Below, in pieces: positions 7,700 to 15,463 of a stretch of DNA of 44,334 nt; position 1 is the stretch's first letter; every line of letters begins with the position of its first letter. The notes under the pieces are model-generated. The model was not told the DNA's origin. It did not search any database and saw only the letters and a list, made by a program, of their open reading frames with translations. Source of the DNA: Arachnia propionica (GTDB taxonomy: Bacteria; Actinomycetota; Actinomycetes; Propionibacteriales; Propionibacteriaceae); the NCBI RefSeq assembly GCF_003932785.1, contig NZ_RQYT01000024.1:1-44334 (forward strand), read 5' to 3'. Both the position numbers and the translations under genes were made by a program.

Positions 7700-8998
7700 G
7701 TGAAGATCGCTGTCATCGCGATGGGGAAGATCGGCCTGCCGCTGGCCGTCCAGTTCGCCGACATGGGCCACGAGGTCGTCGGCGTCGACGTGCAGCAGAG
7801 CGTCGTTGACAAGGTCAACGCTGGTCAGGAGCCCTTCCCCGGCGAGGCCCATCTGCAGGAGAAGCTCTCCGAGCTGGTGCCCGCCGGCAGGCTTCGCGCC
7901 ACCACCGACTACTCGGAGGCCATTCCCGGCGTCGATGCGATCGTCATCGTCGTGCCGCTGTTCGTCAACGACGAGACCTGGCAGCCCGACTTCGGCTGGA
8001 TGGAAGCCGCCACCCGTTCCTTCTCCGAGCACCTCACCCCCGGCACCCTCGTCTCCTACGAGACGACGCTGCCCGTCGGCACCACCCGCAACCGCTGGAA
8101 GCCGATGATCGAGGAGATCTCGGGACTGACGGAGGGCAAGGACTTCCACCTCGTGTTCTCCCCCGAGCGGGTCCTCACCGGGCGCGTCTTCGAGGACCTC
8201 AAGAAGTACCCGAAGCTCGTCGGCGGCCTCAGCCCCGAGGGTACCCGCAAGGGCATCGAGTTCTACGAGCAGGTGCTGACCTTCATCGACCGCCCCGACC
8301 TCCCGCAGGGCAACGGGGTCTGGGACATGGGCACCGCGGAGGCCGCCGAGATGGCCAAGCTCGCCGAGACCACCTACCGGGACGTCAACATCGGGCTCGC
8401 CAACCAGTTCGGCAAGTTCGCCGCCGCCCACGGCATCGACGTGCACAAGGTCATCGACGCCTCCAACTCGCAGCCCTACAGCCACATCCACCGGCCCGGC
8501 ATCGCCGTCGGCGGCCACTGCATCCCCGTCTACCCGCGGCTCTACCTGTACACCGACCCCGAGGCCACCATCGTCCGCACCGCCCGCGAGGCCAACATGA
8601 CGATGCCCCAGTACTCCATCGGCCTCGCCGAGGGCGCCATCGGCGACCTCACCGGCAAGCGGGTCGTGGTGCTGGGCGCCTCCTACCGCGGCCGTGTCAA
8701 GGAGACCGCGTTCTCCGGGGTCTTCCCCACCGTCGAGGGCCTCAAGGCGCGCGGCGCCGAGGTGCTCGTCCACGACCCGATGTTCACCGACGAGGAACTC
8801 GCCGGGTACGGCTTCACCCCCCACCACCTGGGTGAGCCCGTCGACGTCGCCATCCTGCAGGCCGACCACCCCGAGTACCTGGAGCTCACCCCCGCCGACC
8901 TGCCGGGCGTGCAGGTCATCGTCGACGGCCGTGGCTGCCTCGACGCCGCCAAGTGGGAAGGCGTGACCTACCACGCCATCGGCAACGGCCAGCGTTGA
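7700..8998 (+). CDS. Nucleotide-sugar 6-dehydrogenase (UDP-GlcNAc/ManNAc or UDP-glucose type)
   Basis: The NAD-dependent four-electron oxidation of a UDP-sugar C6 to a uronic acid feeds acidic polysaccharides. The N-terminal Rossmann segment KIAVIAMGKIGLP is at residues 2-14, the middle domain contains EMAKLAETTYRDVNIGLANQ, and the catalytic cysteine lies in GIAVGGHCIPVYP (C274). The C-terminal UDP-binding domain begins near VVVLGASYRGRVKETAFSG. The 432 residues match the WecC/WbpA/TuaD superfamily. The GKIGLP variant and the YP after GGHCIPV make me prefer an N-acetylhexosamine substrate, but the substrate cannot be fixed by eye. The GTG at 7700 has GGAA 5-8 bases upstream. It overlaps the next glycosyltransferase gene by one base (TGATG). 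Confidence 0.85.
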   Translation: MKIAVIAMGKIGLPLAVQFADMGHEVVGVDVQQSVVDKVNAGQEPFPGEAHLQEKLSELVPAGRLRATTDYSEAIPGVDAIVIVVPLFVNDETWQPDFGWMEAATRSFSEHLTPGTLVSYETTLPVGTTRNRWKPMIEEISGLTEGKDFHLVFSPERVLTGRVFEDLKKYPKLVGGLSPEGTRKGIEFYEQVLTFIDRPDLPQGNGVWDMGTAEAAEMAKLAETTYRDVNIGLANQFGKFAAAHGIDVHKVIDASNSQPYSHIHRPGIAVGGHCIPVYPRLYLYTDPEATIVRTAREANMTMPQYSIGLAEGAIGDLTGKRVVVLGASYRGRVKETAFSGVFPTVEGLKARGAEVLVHDPMFTDEELAGYGFTPHHLGEPVDVAILQADHPEYLELTPADLPGVQVIVDGRGCLDAAKWEGVTYHAIGNGQR

Positions 8999-10092
8999 TG
9001 AGTCGACGGATCCGTCACCTCTCCAGCGTCCACGACATCACCGACACCCGCGTCTCCTACAAGGAGTGCGGGTGCCTTGGCGATGCCGGGTACGAGGTGG
9101 CGCTCATCAACACCCACGATGGCGACAGCACCGTCGCCGGGATCCCCGTGATAGGTGTGGGTGCGCCCCGAAACCGCATCCACCGGATCCTCATCAAGAC
9201 ATGGGTCATCTTCATCAGAGCTCTCAGGGAAAAGGCGGACATCTACCACTTCCACGACCCCGAGCTGATGGGGGTCGGCCTGGCGCTCAGGCTGCTCGGG
9301 AAGAAGGTCGTCTACGACGTCCACGAGGACGTGCCGTTGCAGATCATGAACAAGACGTGGATCCCCGGGTGGGCCAAGCGCCCGCTGGCCGGGATCGTGA
9401 AGGTGCTGGAGGGGGTCTCGGGTCGGCTGCTGAGCGGGGTCGTCGCGGCCACCCCGTCGATCGCGGAGAAGTTCCCGGACTCCCGCACCGTCGTGGTCCA
9501 GAACTTCCCGGAGAAGGGGCTTGCCGTCGAGCACAACGACCGCCCCTTCCACCAGCGACGCCACGCGTTCATCTACATCGGCGGGCTGTCGGAGCAGCAG
9601 GGCCTGTTCGAGATGCTCGACGCGTTCGCGCGGCTCGACGAGGCCACGCGGGGCTGGATCGCCGGACGGTTCAAGCATCATCGGGACCGCGCGGAGGCGC
9701 ATCCCGGCTGGAGCCGCGTCGACTACGCGGGCCTGGTGCGGCGCGAGGAGATCGTCGCGGGGCTGCGGGACGCGCAGGTCGGCATCGTGCTGGACCATCC
9801 GATCAGCAACTACGTGGAGGGCTACTCCACCAAGATGTTCGAGTACATGGCCTGCGGGCTGCCGGTGGTGTGCTCGGACTTCGAGCTGTGGCAGCGGATC
9901 GTCGGGGAGGCCGACTGCGGCATCACCGTCGACCCGTTCGACACCGACGCAGTGACGCAGGCCCTCACCCGGCTGCTGTCCGACCCGCAGGAGGCGGCGC
10001 GGATGGGCGAGAACGGCCGCCAGGCCATCCTGAGGCGCTACAACTGGGACGTCGAGTTCGAGAAGCTGCTGGGGCTGTACGAGCGGCTCTGA
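8998..10092 (+). CDS. Glycosyltransferase, GT4-like (GT-B fold)
   Basis: This 364-residue GT-B glycosyltransferase probably adds a sugar to the lipid-linked glycan repeat at the inner membrane face. The N-terminal acceptor half contains ADIYHFHDPELM and VVYDVHEDVP. The C-terminal donor half has IYIGGLSEQQG, and the EGYSTKMFEYMACGLPVVCSD segment resembles the EX7E nucleotide-binding region of retaining GT4 enzymes. The ATG overlaps the preceding dehydrogenase stop (TGATG), indicating one operon. The 3' end stops 4 bases short of a convergent ribbon-helix-helix gene. Confidence 0.88.
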   Translation: MSRRIRHLSSVHDITDTRVSYKECGCLGDAGYEVALINTHDGDSTVAGIPVIGVGAPRNRIHRILIKTWVIFIRALREKADIYHFHDPELMGVGLALRLLGKKVVYDVHEDVPLQIMNKTWIPGWAKRPLAGIVKVLEGVSGRLLSGVVAATPSIAEKFPDSRTVVVQNFPEKGLAVEHNDRPFHQRRHAFIYIGGLSEQQGLFEMLDAFARLDEATRGWIAGRFKHHRDRAEAHPGWSRVDYAGLVRREEIVAGLRDAQVGIVLDHPISNYVEGYSTKMFEYMACGLPVVCSDFELWQRIVGEADCGITVDPFDTDAVTQALTRLLSDPQEAARMGENGRQAILRRYNWDVEFEKLLGLYERL

Positions 10093-10096
10093 GCGA

Positions 10097-10366
10097 TCAA
10101 CCGTTCGAGGTCACCCCTTCGAGGGCCTGGTCCACCGCGCGACGGAGGAACTGCGACCGCGACTCCCCCAGCCTGTCGGCAGCATCGTCGACGGCACGGA
10201 TGCGGGAGGCACCGAGCCGGAATGAGATGGTCTCGAGTTCCTCGTCACAGAGCCGTGGCCGACCCGGGATGGGGGTTGACGTGTGTCCCGGCCACGTTCC
10301 GGCCTCGTGCTGAGCTGCGATCTCCTCCAGCTCGCCCTCGGTCAACTCGACGTTGTGACCAGTCAT
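10097..10366 (-). CDS. Ribbon-helix-helix (CopG/Arc-type) DNA-binding protein
   Basis: The product has 89 residues. The C-terminal half carries a recognisable RHH fold: strand ETISFRL, helix A in ASRIRAVDDAADRLGE, turn, and helix B in SRSQFLRRAVDQALEG. The N-terminal half (ELTEGELEEIAAQHEAGTWPG) is acidic and could be a partner-binding or toxin-neutralising segment, as in antitoxins, but no toxin-like gene is adjacent. It follows the methyltransferase gene by 34 bases on the same strand. The second ATG (10366) is chosen because AAAGGAG ends 6 bases before it. It may regulate the surrounding glycan genes or be an orphan antitoxin. Confidence 0.75.
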   Translation of the reverse strand: MTGHNVELTEGELEEIAAQHEAGTWPGHTSTPIPGRPRLCDEELETISFRLGASRIRAVDDAADRLGESRSQFLRRAVDQALEGVTSNG

Positions 10367-10400
10367 CCTCATCTCCTTTCGGCTCCGACCCGGGCGGGAA

Positions 10401-11036
10401 TCAGCCCGGGCGGGTCCACTCAATCGTGTGGCGGAAGGCAAGACGTCTTCGAAGTCTCGCTCCCGGCATCACACGGGCAAGGGCAGGACGCAGTTCCGCG
10501 ATCCCGAGGACGGGCTCACGCATCGGTACGGAGTCCGGCACCGCCTCACGCCGGGGACGGGGATGCCTGAGCAGACCGATCATGGGGTTGGTCACGGCGG
10601 AGGCGAGGTCCCAGACGCGGTCGACGGGGGTCTGAGTGGCGGCCAACCCAACGGCCAGGAACCGACCGCCGGGGACGAGGAGTTCCCTGACCCGCCAGAG
10701 CGCCTGCTCGACATCGAGATGGTGCAACACCGCCACCATGCAGACGAGGTCCAGCCCCGGAGGCAGATCAGCCAACTGCGCCGACGTGACCGTGACGTTC
10801 GGCAACACCTGGGTGCGCTGCGATGCCTCTGCCAGCATCGCCTTGTCGACATCGGTGCCTGTCACGTGCTCGAAATATGGAGCCAACGCCGCGAGCAGCT
10901 TCCCCTCCCCACAGCCGACGTCGACGGCACGCCTCCTCCCTGAAGGCAGGTTCCGCAGGATCCATGGGTGGAAGTGCTCGTTGTGGTTCCAGGGATGTCG
11001 GGCATTGAACTCCCGCAGCCTTCCCGTGACGACCAA
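10401..11036 (-). CDS. Class I SAM-dependent methyltransferase
   Basis: The SAM-binding motif I AVDVGCGEGKLLAAL is followed by the acidic ribose-binding loop GTDVDKAM, the motif IV region LDLVCMVAVLHHLD and RELLVPGGRFLAVG. The opening REFNARHPWNHNEHFHPW is typical of a family of small actinobacterial methyltransferases with unknown substrates. It could methylate a sugar of the surface glycan, but its position inside the locus is the only support. The start is uncertain. I prefer the TTG at 11036, because GGGAAGGAG lies about 6 bases upstream and the protein then begins at the usual family length (211 residues). A GTG at 11081 without a ribosome site would add 15 residues. Confidence 0.8.
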   Translation of the reverse strand: MVVTGRLREFNARHPWNHNEHFHPWILRNLPSGRRRAVDVGCGEGKLLAALAPYFEHVTGTDVDKAMLAEASQRTQVLPNVTVTSAQLADLPPGLDLVCMVAVLHHLDVEQALWRVRELLVPGGRFLAVGLAATQTPVDRVWDLASAVTNPMIGLLRHPRPRREAVPDSVPMREPVLGIAELRPALARVMPGARLRRRLAFRHTIEWTRPG

Positions 11037-11338
11037 GACCAACTCCTTCCCACCCACCAGCGATTCTGCATGACGATGCACCCATGATGCGTGTCGTAGC
11101 GCCTCCCGTCAGGGGACCACGGAGCGTCCCGCCACGGCGATGAGGGTGTGACGCGGGAGCAGCCACGTGACCAGCCTGGCGACAATCTCGACGTGGACGC
11201 GATGTCGTTCCTGAACTTCATCAGCCACGGCGGTCAGCCGTTCGACGTCGCGGGCGAGCAGGATCAGGTATCGCACCCACGCCAAAACCGACCATTCGGT
11301 ATGTCAACTCCGTCGCGCCGACGAGGCACTCCGCGGGG

Positions 11339-11344
11339 TAGAGT
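11339..11344 (+). promoter_or_regulatory. -10 candidate for the PIG-L/WbqC operon
   Basis: TAGAGT lies 29 bases before the ATG at 11374, with a GAGAGG ribosome site between. The remaining bases of this gap (11082-11338) show no credible gene or repeat. Confidence 0.35.
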
Positions 11345-11373
11345 TCGAACGACCCTGATACGAGAGGTTCCTC

Positions 11374-12012
11374 ATGCTGCTTCCGAACCGGATCCTGGTG
11401 CTCGCCCCGCACACCGACGACGCAGAGCTGGGCGCCGGCGGCTCCATCGCCAAATGGCTGGAGGCCGGGGTCCACGTGCACGTCGCGGTGTTCTCCACCG
11501 CAGAGGAGTCGCTCCCCGCGGGGTCACGACCGACCCAACTGGCCGACGAGTGTCACGAGTCCCTCGACGCGCTGGGGGTACCGCGGGAGAACCGGACGAT
11601 CCTCGGCTACCCCGTCCGAAAGCTCGGCTATCACCGCCAAGAGGTCCTCGAGCACATGGTTCAACTGGCCCGTGACATCGACCCGGATTGGGTGCTGGTC
11701 CCCTCCGGCGCCGATCTCCACCAGGACCATGCCACCATCCACGACGAGGCGATGCGCGCGTTCAAGCACAAGACCCTTCTCGGCTACGAGCTACCGTGGA
11801 ACCACATCACCTTCTCCGCATCGGCCTTCGTGACCTTGGAACGTCGCCACCTCGACGCCAAGTGGGCCGCCCTGACGAAGTACGCGTCGCAGTTGGAGTT
11901 GGGGCGTCCCTACTTCACCCCGGAGTTTCACGACTCACTGGCCCGCGTGCGTGGACTCCAGGTCAAGAGCGAATGGGCCGAGGCCTTCGAGTTGATTCGG
12001 ATCGTGCTGTGA
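11374..12012 (+). CDS. PIG-L family zinc-dependent N-deacetylase
   Basis: The LmbE/PIG-L fold is shown by the zinc-binding motif APHTDDAELGAGG (residues 11-23; the family AHPDDxE with threonine for proline) and by the second metal-ligand motif SGADLHQDHATIHDEAMRA. These enzymes remove acetyl groups from GlcNAc-type sugars or related compounds. The 212 residues match the family. The neighbour and genetic coupling (GTGA overlap with a WbqC-like gene) suggest that it acts on a sugar of the surface polysaccharide, perhaps freeing an amine that the partner protein recognises. GAGAGG precedes the ATG. Confidence 0.88.
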   Translation: MLLPNRILVLAPHTDDAELGAGGSIAKWLEAGVHVHVAVFSTAEESLPAGSRPTQLADECHESLDALGVPRENRTILGYPVRKLGYHRQEVLEHMVQLARDIDPDWVLVPSGADLHQDHATIHDEAMRAFKHKTLLGYELPWNHITFSASAFVTLERRHLDAKWAALTKYASQLELGRPYFTPEFHDSLARVRGLQVKSEWAEAFELIRIVL

Positions 12013-12683
12013 TCGTCACCATTCACCAACCCAACTTCGCCCCCTGGACCGGCTACTTCGACAAGATGACGAAGGCTGACGTCTTCGTCCTCCTTGACAC
12101 CGTCCCCTTCACCAAGGGCGGCTACCAGAACCGCGTCAGAATCAAGGGATCCGACGGCCCGCAGTGGCTCACCATCCCGATCCAGAAGAAGGGCAAGTTC
12201 GGCCAACTCACCAACGAGGTCGAGACCAACGAACTCCTGCCCTGGCGAGAGAACCACGTCAAGACCCTCCAGACCCTGTACGGGCGCTGCCCCGGCCACG
12301 AGGCCGCCTCGACGCTGCTCAGCGCGGTCTACGCCAACCCGTCGACGAACCTCGCCGACCTGTGCATCGACCTCATCACACGGCTGCGGGACCACTACGG
12401 CATCGACACCAAACTGGTGCGCTCCTCCGAACTCCGAGCGAACGGCTCGTCGTCCCAGCTGCTGGTCGACATCGTTGCGCAGCTGGGAGGAACCACCTAC
12501 CTGTCAGGTCCCTCAGGCCGAACCTACTTGGACGAGCAGCTGTTCCGGGACCGAGGCGTCGGGGTGAAGTACCACTCCTTCACCCCGGTGCCATATCCGC
12601 AACCCCACGGCGACTTCATCGGCGGGCTCAGCATGATCGACCACTTGGCCTGCGGCGCCAGCCCATGGTGGAACCGCAACTGA
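12009..12683 (+). CDS. WbqC-like family protein
   Basis: The 224-residue product opens with VIVTIHQPNFAPWTGYFDKM and continues with DVFVLLDTVPFTKGGYQNRVRIK, the hallmark of the WbqC-like family found in O-antigen and capsule clusters. A later LSGPSGRTYLDEQLF and the C-terminal LSMIDHLACGASPWW also fit. Its biochemical activity is not established, although the family tends to accompany amino-sugar modification genes. The start GTG lies within the stop of the PIG-L gene (GTGA). The two genes therefore form a coupled pair, which hints that both act on the same amino sugar. Confidence 0.85.
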   Translation: MIVTIHQPNFAPWTGYFDKMTKADVFVLLDTVPFTKGGYQNRVRIKGSDGPQWLTIPIQKKGKFGQLTNEVETNELLPWRENHVKTLQTLYGRCPGHEAASTLLSAVYANPSTNLADLCIDLITRLRDHYGIDTKLVRSSELRANGSSSQLLVDIVAQLGGTTYLSGPSGRTYLDEQLFRDRGVGVKYHSFTPVPYPQPHGDFIGGLSMIDHLACGASPWWNRN

Positions 12684-12718
12684 TCGATCCAAGGACCGAG
12701 CGCAGGGTCCCGCAACCG

Positions 12719-13921
12719 TCACTGCACGACGAGGGCGGCAATGTCAAGGTTGGACGCCTCGACCAGATTCAGGGCTTCACGAACCTGACTACGTTTCTCG
12801 CCGGTGGCGAGAACCAAGAGAGTCGTGGCCGCCAACCTGCTCGCCAGCACACCGTCGCTCGCCTCACACAGCGGCGTCGTGTTGAGCAGAACCCAATCGT
12901 GGGTGTGCCTCAGCTTCTCGAGCACGGCCGCGAAGGCGGTTCGAGTGAGGAAATCACCCGGGTTGGGAACCCGACCGCCTGCCAACAGCTGCGTAATGGG
13001 ACCTTCGTGCCCCACCGCATCCTCAAGGGGCACATCCCCGGCGACAACCTCCGCAACGCCCGTGCCTCCTGAGCCCATCGGACGATTCCTGAGGTCGAGA
13101 TCGACCACGGCCACACGCCTCCCCGACGCCCCCAGGGCACGAGCCACATCGTCAGCGACGGACACCGCAGAATGGGCGATGCCGCTGAACGCAACCACAC
13201 GGCCCGTCCCCTCCGGCACGAGGTACGGAAGCCCCGAAGCGATCTGCTGGGAGACGGGGCTGTCCCCGAGCGGCGCGAGAACTGCGTCGTCGGTCAGTTC
13301 GGCAAGGTCCTCAGGCGTGCGGATGGTGTCGTCCAGGAACACTCGCACCAGGACGTAGGTCAACGTCACCAGGACGCCTATACCCGCCACGACGAGCAGG
13401 AGGGACATCTTGCTGACCTCGGACTCCGGGTCCACTTCAACGGAGTAGCTCACCTCGCCGACGGTCAGCTTGAGCCCCTCGTACTCAGGTAGCGCCCCCT
13501 CCGCCACAGCCGCCTCAAACTCCGCGACGACGGCTTCCACGAGGTCCGTGGCCTGGTCCTGCTCTCCGGTCAGGGCGATCCAGAACACCAAGGACTGGCT
13601 GGGGTTGGCGACCTTGAGCTTGCGGAGCAGTGCTTGGGAATTGATCTTCGGCTCAACGCTCCGCCCGGCAGGAATGATGACGCGAGGAGAGGTGAGGAGA
13701 GTGCCGGCGGAGGCCACCAGGTTGTCCAATGCGGCTGGATCGTGAGCGACCTGAGCCTCTGAACCGATCACCTGTAGCGGGATGGTGGCGGAAACAGTGT
13801 GCTGCTCGGTGCTCGACGAGACCAACCCAAAGCCGCCGAGAGCTCCCGCCACAGCTCCCAGAAGCAAACCAATGGGCACATGTCGTATGGCCGCTCTCAG
13901 CAGCAAACGCAACGATCTCAC
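12719..13921 (-). CDS. Wzz-type chain-length protein fused to a degenerate BY-kinase domain
   Basis: The polysaccharide co-polymerase layout is clear. There is a first membrane helix (about residues 15-36), an external domain of some 120 residues, a second helix (SLLLVVAGIGVLVTLTYVLV) followed by VFLDDTIRTPEDLAELT, and then a cytoplasmic BY-kinase-like ATPase domain. Its ATPase signatures are broken. The Walker A position reads FSGIAHSAVSVAD with no GK(S/T), and Walker B reads WVLLNTTPL where active kinases have an aspartate (IDTPP). Walker A' (VAVVDLDLRNRP) is recognisable. The protein ends at LDIAALVVQ without the tyrosine-rich tail. It is therefore probably a pseudokinase regulator of chain length. 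The GTG at 13921 has AAAGG 8 bases upstream; a GTG at 13930 is an alternative. Confidence 0.82.
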   Translation of the reverse strand: MRSLRLLLRAAIRHVPIGLLLGAVAGALGGFGLVSSSTEQHTVSATIPLQVIGSEAQVAHDPAALDNLVASAGTLLTSPRVIIPAGRSVEPKINSQALLRKLKVANPSQSLVFWIALTGEQDQATDLVEAVVAEFEAAVAEGALPEYEGLKLTVGEVSYSVEVDPESEVSKMSLLLVVAGIGVLVTLTYVLVRVFLDDTIRTPEDLAELTDDAVLAPLGDSPVSQQIASGLPYLVPEGTGRVVAFSGIAHSAVSVADDVARALGASGRRVAVVDLDLRNRPMGSGGTGVAEVVAGDVPLEDAVGHEGPITQLLAGGRVPNPGDFLTRTAFAAVLEKLRHTHDWVLLNTTPLCEASDGVLASRLAATTLLVLATGEKRSQVREALNLVEASNLDIAALVVQ

Positions 13922-14034
13922 GTACAGCACCTTTCACTGAGCGTCGAAGCACAGCTTAGCGTGAGGATCCTGCGACACGACCCAGCCCACGACACCATCA
14001 CCGCGCCCCTCCGGACACGGGGGCCTTCAACTCA

Positions 14035-14109
14035 TAGACTACTGAACGTGTGATGTGGAAGTGTTCGTCCAAGCGAGGCCGACGAACGGGGCGGGACCGC
14101 CCCGTCGTC
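14035..14109 (+). promoter_or_regulatory. Promoter -10 and structured leader upstream of glycosyltransferase operon
   Basis: TAGACT at 14035-14040 is the best -10 in the 288-base divergent gap (13922-14209). About 40 bases downstream, GACGAACGGGGCG (14081-14093) pairs with CGCCCCGTCGTC (14098-14109) around GGAC, with one bulged A. This 12-bp G/C hairpin lies in the long untranslated leader (roughly 160 bases) and lacks a U-run. It could affect elongation or mRNA stability. Confidence 0.4.
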
Positions 14110-14209
14110 CACCTCTCGTGGCTCATGACGGCTGGAATCACTTGATTCAACCTCATGTCCTGAACAACCTTCACGGAGCCCAGTGGTACAGACAGGCAGG
14201 GAGGACCCC

Positions 14210-15463
14210 ATGGAGAAGCAACCAACGGTCGTCTGGGTCACCTCAGGATTCCCCTACGGCCGCGGAGAGCAGTTCATCGAGACCGAACTGCCGTACTGGA
14301 CCGCTTTCAGCGGACGCCTCACCCTCCTCCCCGAGAACAGCCAGGGTGCCCCGGCACGCCCCGTCCCGGACCCGGTGGAGGTGGACACCCGCCTGCTCAA
14401 CTCGTGGCATCGACGCGGTCCCCAAGCACTCGCACTGCTGAGGACGCTCGGTTCAAGGTGGTTCTGGCGCGAGATCGTCTCCATTTTCCGCAACCGCAAG
14501 GTCACGACGTACCGCCTGAAACACGCGCTCCTCACGGGGACGCGGATGACAATGGAACTTCGCACCCTCCGGGAGATGTCCCGTGATTTCGGCCACCCCA
14601 TTGACGTGGTCTACTCCTATTGGATGTCTGTGAGCGCGTGGGCAGCCTGTCTCGCGAAACGCCGAGGGTTGGTGCGCCGTGTGGTCTCCCGCGCCCACAG
14701 CGGGGAGTTCTACGAGGTCGCCCGGCCGGAGCAGTACAACGCCTACGTCAGACAGTTCGCCCCCGAACTCGACACGCTCGCCCTCATCTCGGAGGATGCC
14801 CTGGCCCAGGCCCGTCACTACGGATTCAGTGAGCAGCAACTGCAGATTTTCCGCCTCGGCGTTGAACCCGGCCCCCCGGCCTCTCCGACGCCGCCCGGGC
14901 AACTCTCCTTGATCTCAGTCAGCACCATGAGCGCTTTCAAGCAGCTCCATCTCATGATCTCGGCCATCCGGGCAGTCGCCGCCGCCCTACCGTCCGTCCA
15001 GATCACCTGGCACCATGCGGGCGACGGCCCCCTCCGGGATGAGCTGACCACTCAGGCAGAACGAGAACTCGGCTCCATCCCCAATCTTCGGTACCATTTC
15101 CTCGGCCATGTCCCCAACGAGGAGTTGATGAAGTTCTACGAGAGCCGTCCCGTGGACCTCTTCCTGAACTCCAGCAAGCAAGAAGGCGTTCCCGTCTCCA
15201 TCATGGAGGCCATGACACGATCAATTCCGACCATCGCTCCCGACGCCGGCGCCATACGGGAAGTGGTGGCGCCGGAACTCCTGATACCACGCGATGACAT
15301 TGTCAAGGACCTCACCGAGCGGATTCTCTCCTACCACACCAAGGCCAAGGAGGATTCCTTCAGAGCATACATCCGCGACTACGCCTCCTCCCGCTACTCC
15401 GCCGCATCGAACTACGGAGCTTTCGTGGAGTTCATTGATTTCCCAGGAAAACCACAAGCATGA
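14210..15463 (+). CDS. Glycosyltransferase, GT4-like
   Basis: This GT-B glycosyltransferase has 417 residues. The N-terminal domain starts VVWVTSGFPYGRGEQFIETE, typical of GT4 enzymes of surface-polysaccharide clusters, and contains VVYSYWMSVSAW and RAHSGEFYE. The donor domain has LISVSTMSAFKQLHLMI, WHHAGDGPLRDEL, HFLGHVPNEELMKFY and the EX7E-like NSSKQEGVPVSIMEAMTRSIPTIAPD. The ATG at 14210 has GGGAGG 5 bases upstream. It overlaps the following polymerase gene by 4 bases (ATGA), heading a three-gene operon. Confidence 0.9.
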   Translation: MEKQPTVVWVTSGFPYGRGEQFIETELPYWTAFSGRLTLLPENSQGAPARPVPDPVEVDTRLLNSWHRRGPQALALLRTLGSRWFWREIVSIFRNRKVTTYRLKHALLTGTRMTMELRTLREMSRDFGHPIDVVYSYWMSVSAWAACLAKRRGLVRRVVSRAHSGEFYEVARPEQYNAYVRQFAPELDTLALISEDALAQARHYGFSEQQLQIFRLGVEPGPPASPTPPGQLSLISVSTMSAFKQLHLMISAIRAVAAALPSVQITWHHAGDGPLRDELTTQAERELGSIPNLRYHFLGHVPNEELMKFYESRPVDLFLNSSKQEGVPVSIMEAMTRSIPTIAPDAGAIREVVAPELLIPRDDIVKDLTERILSYHTKAKEDSFRAYIRDYASSRYSAASNYGAFVEFIDFPGKPQA

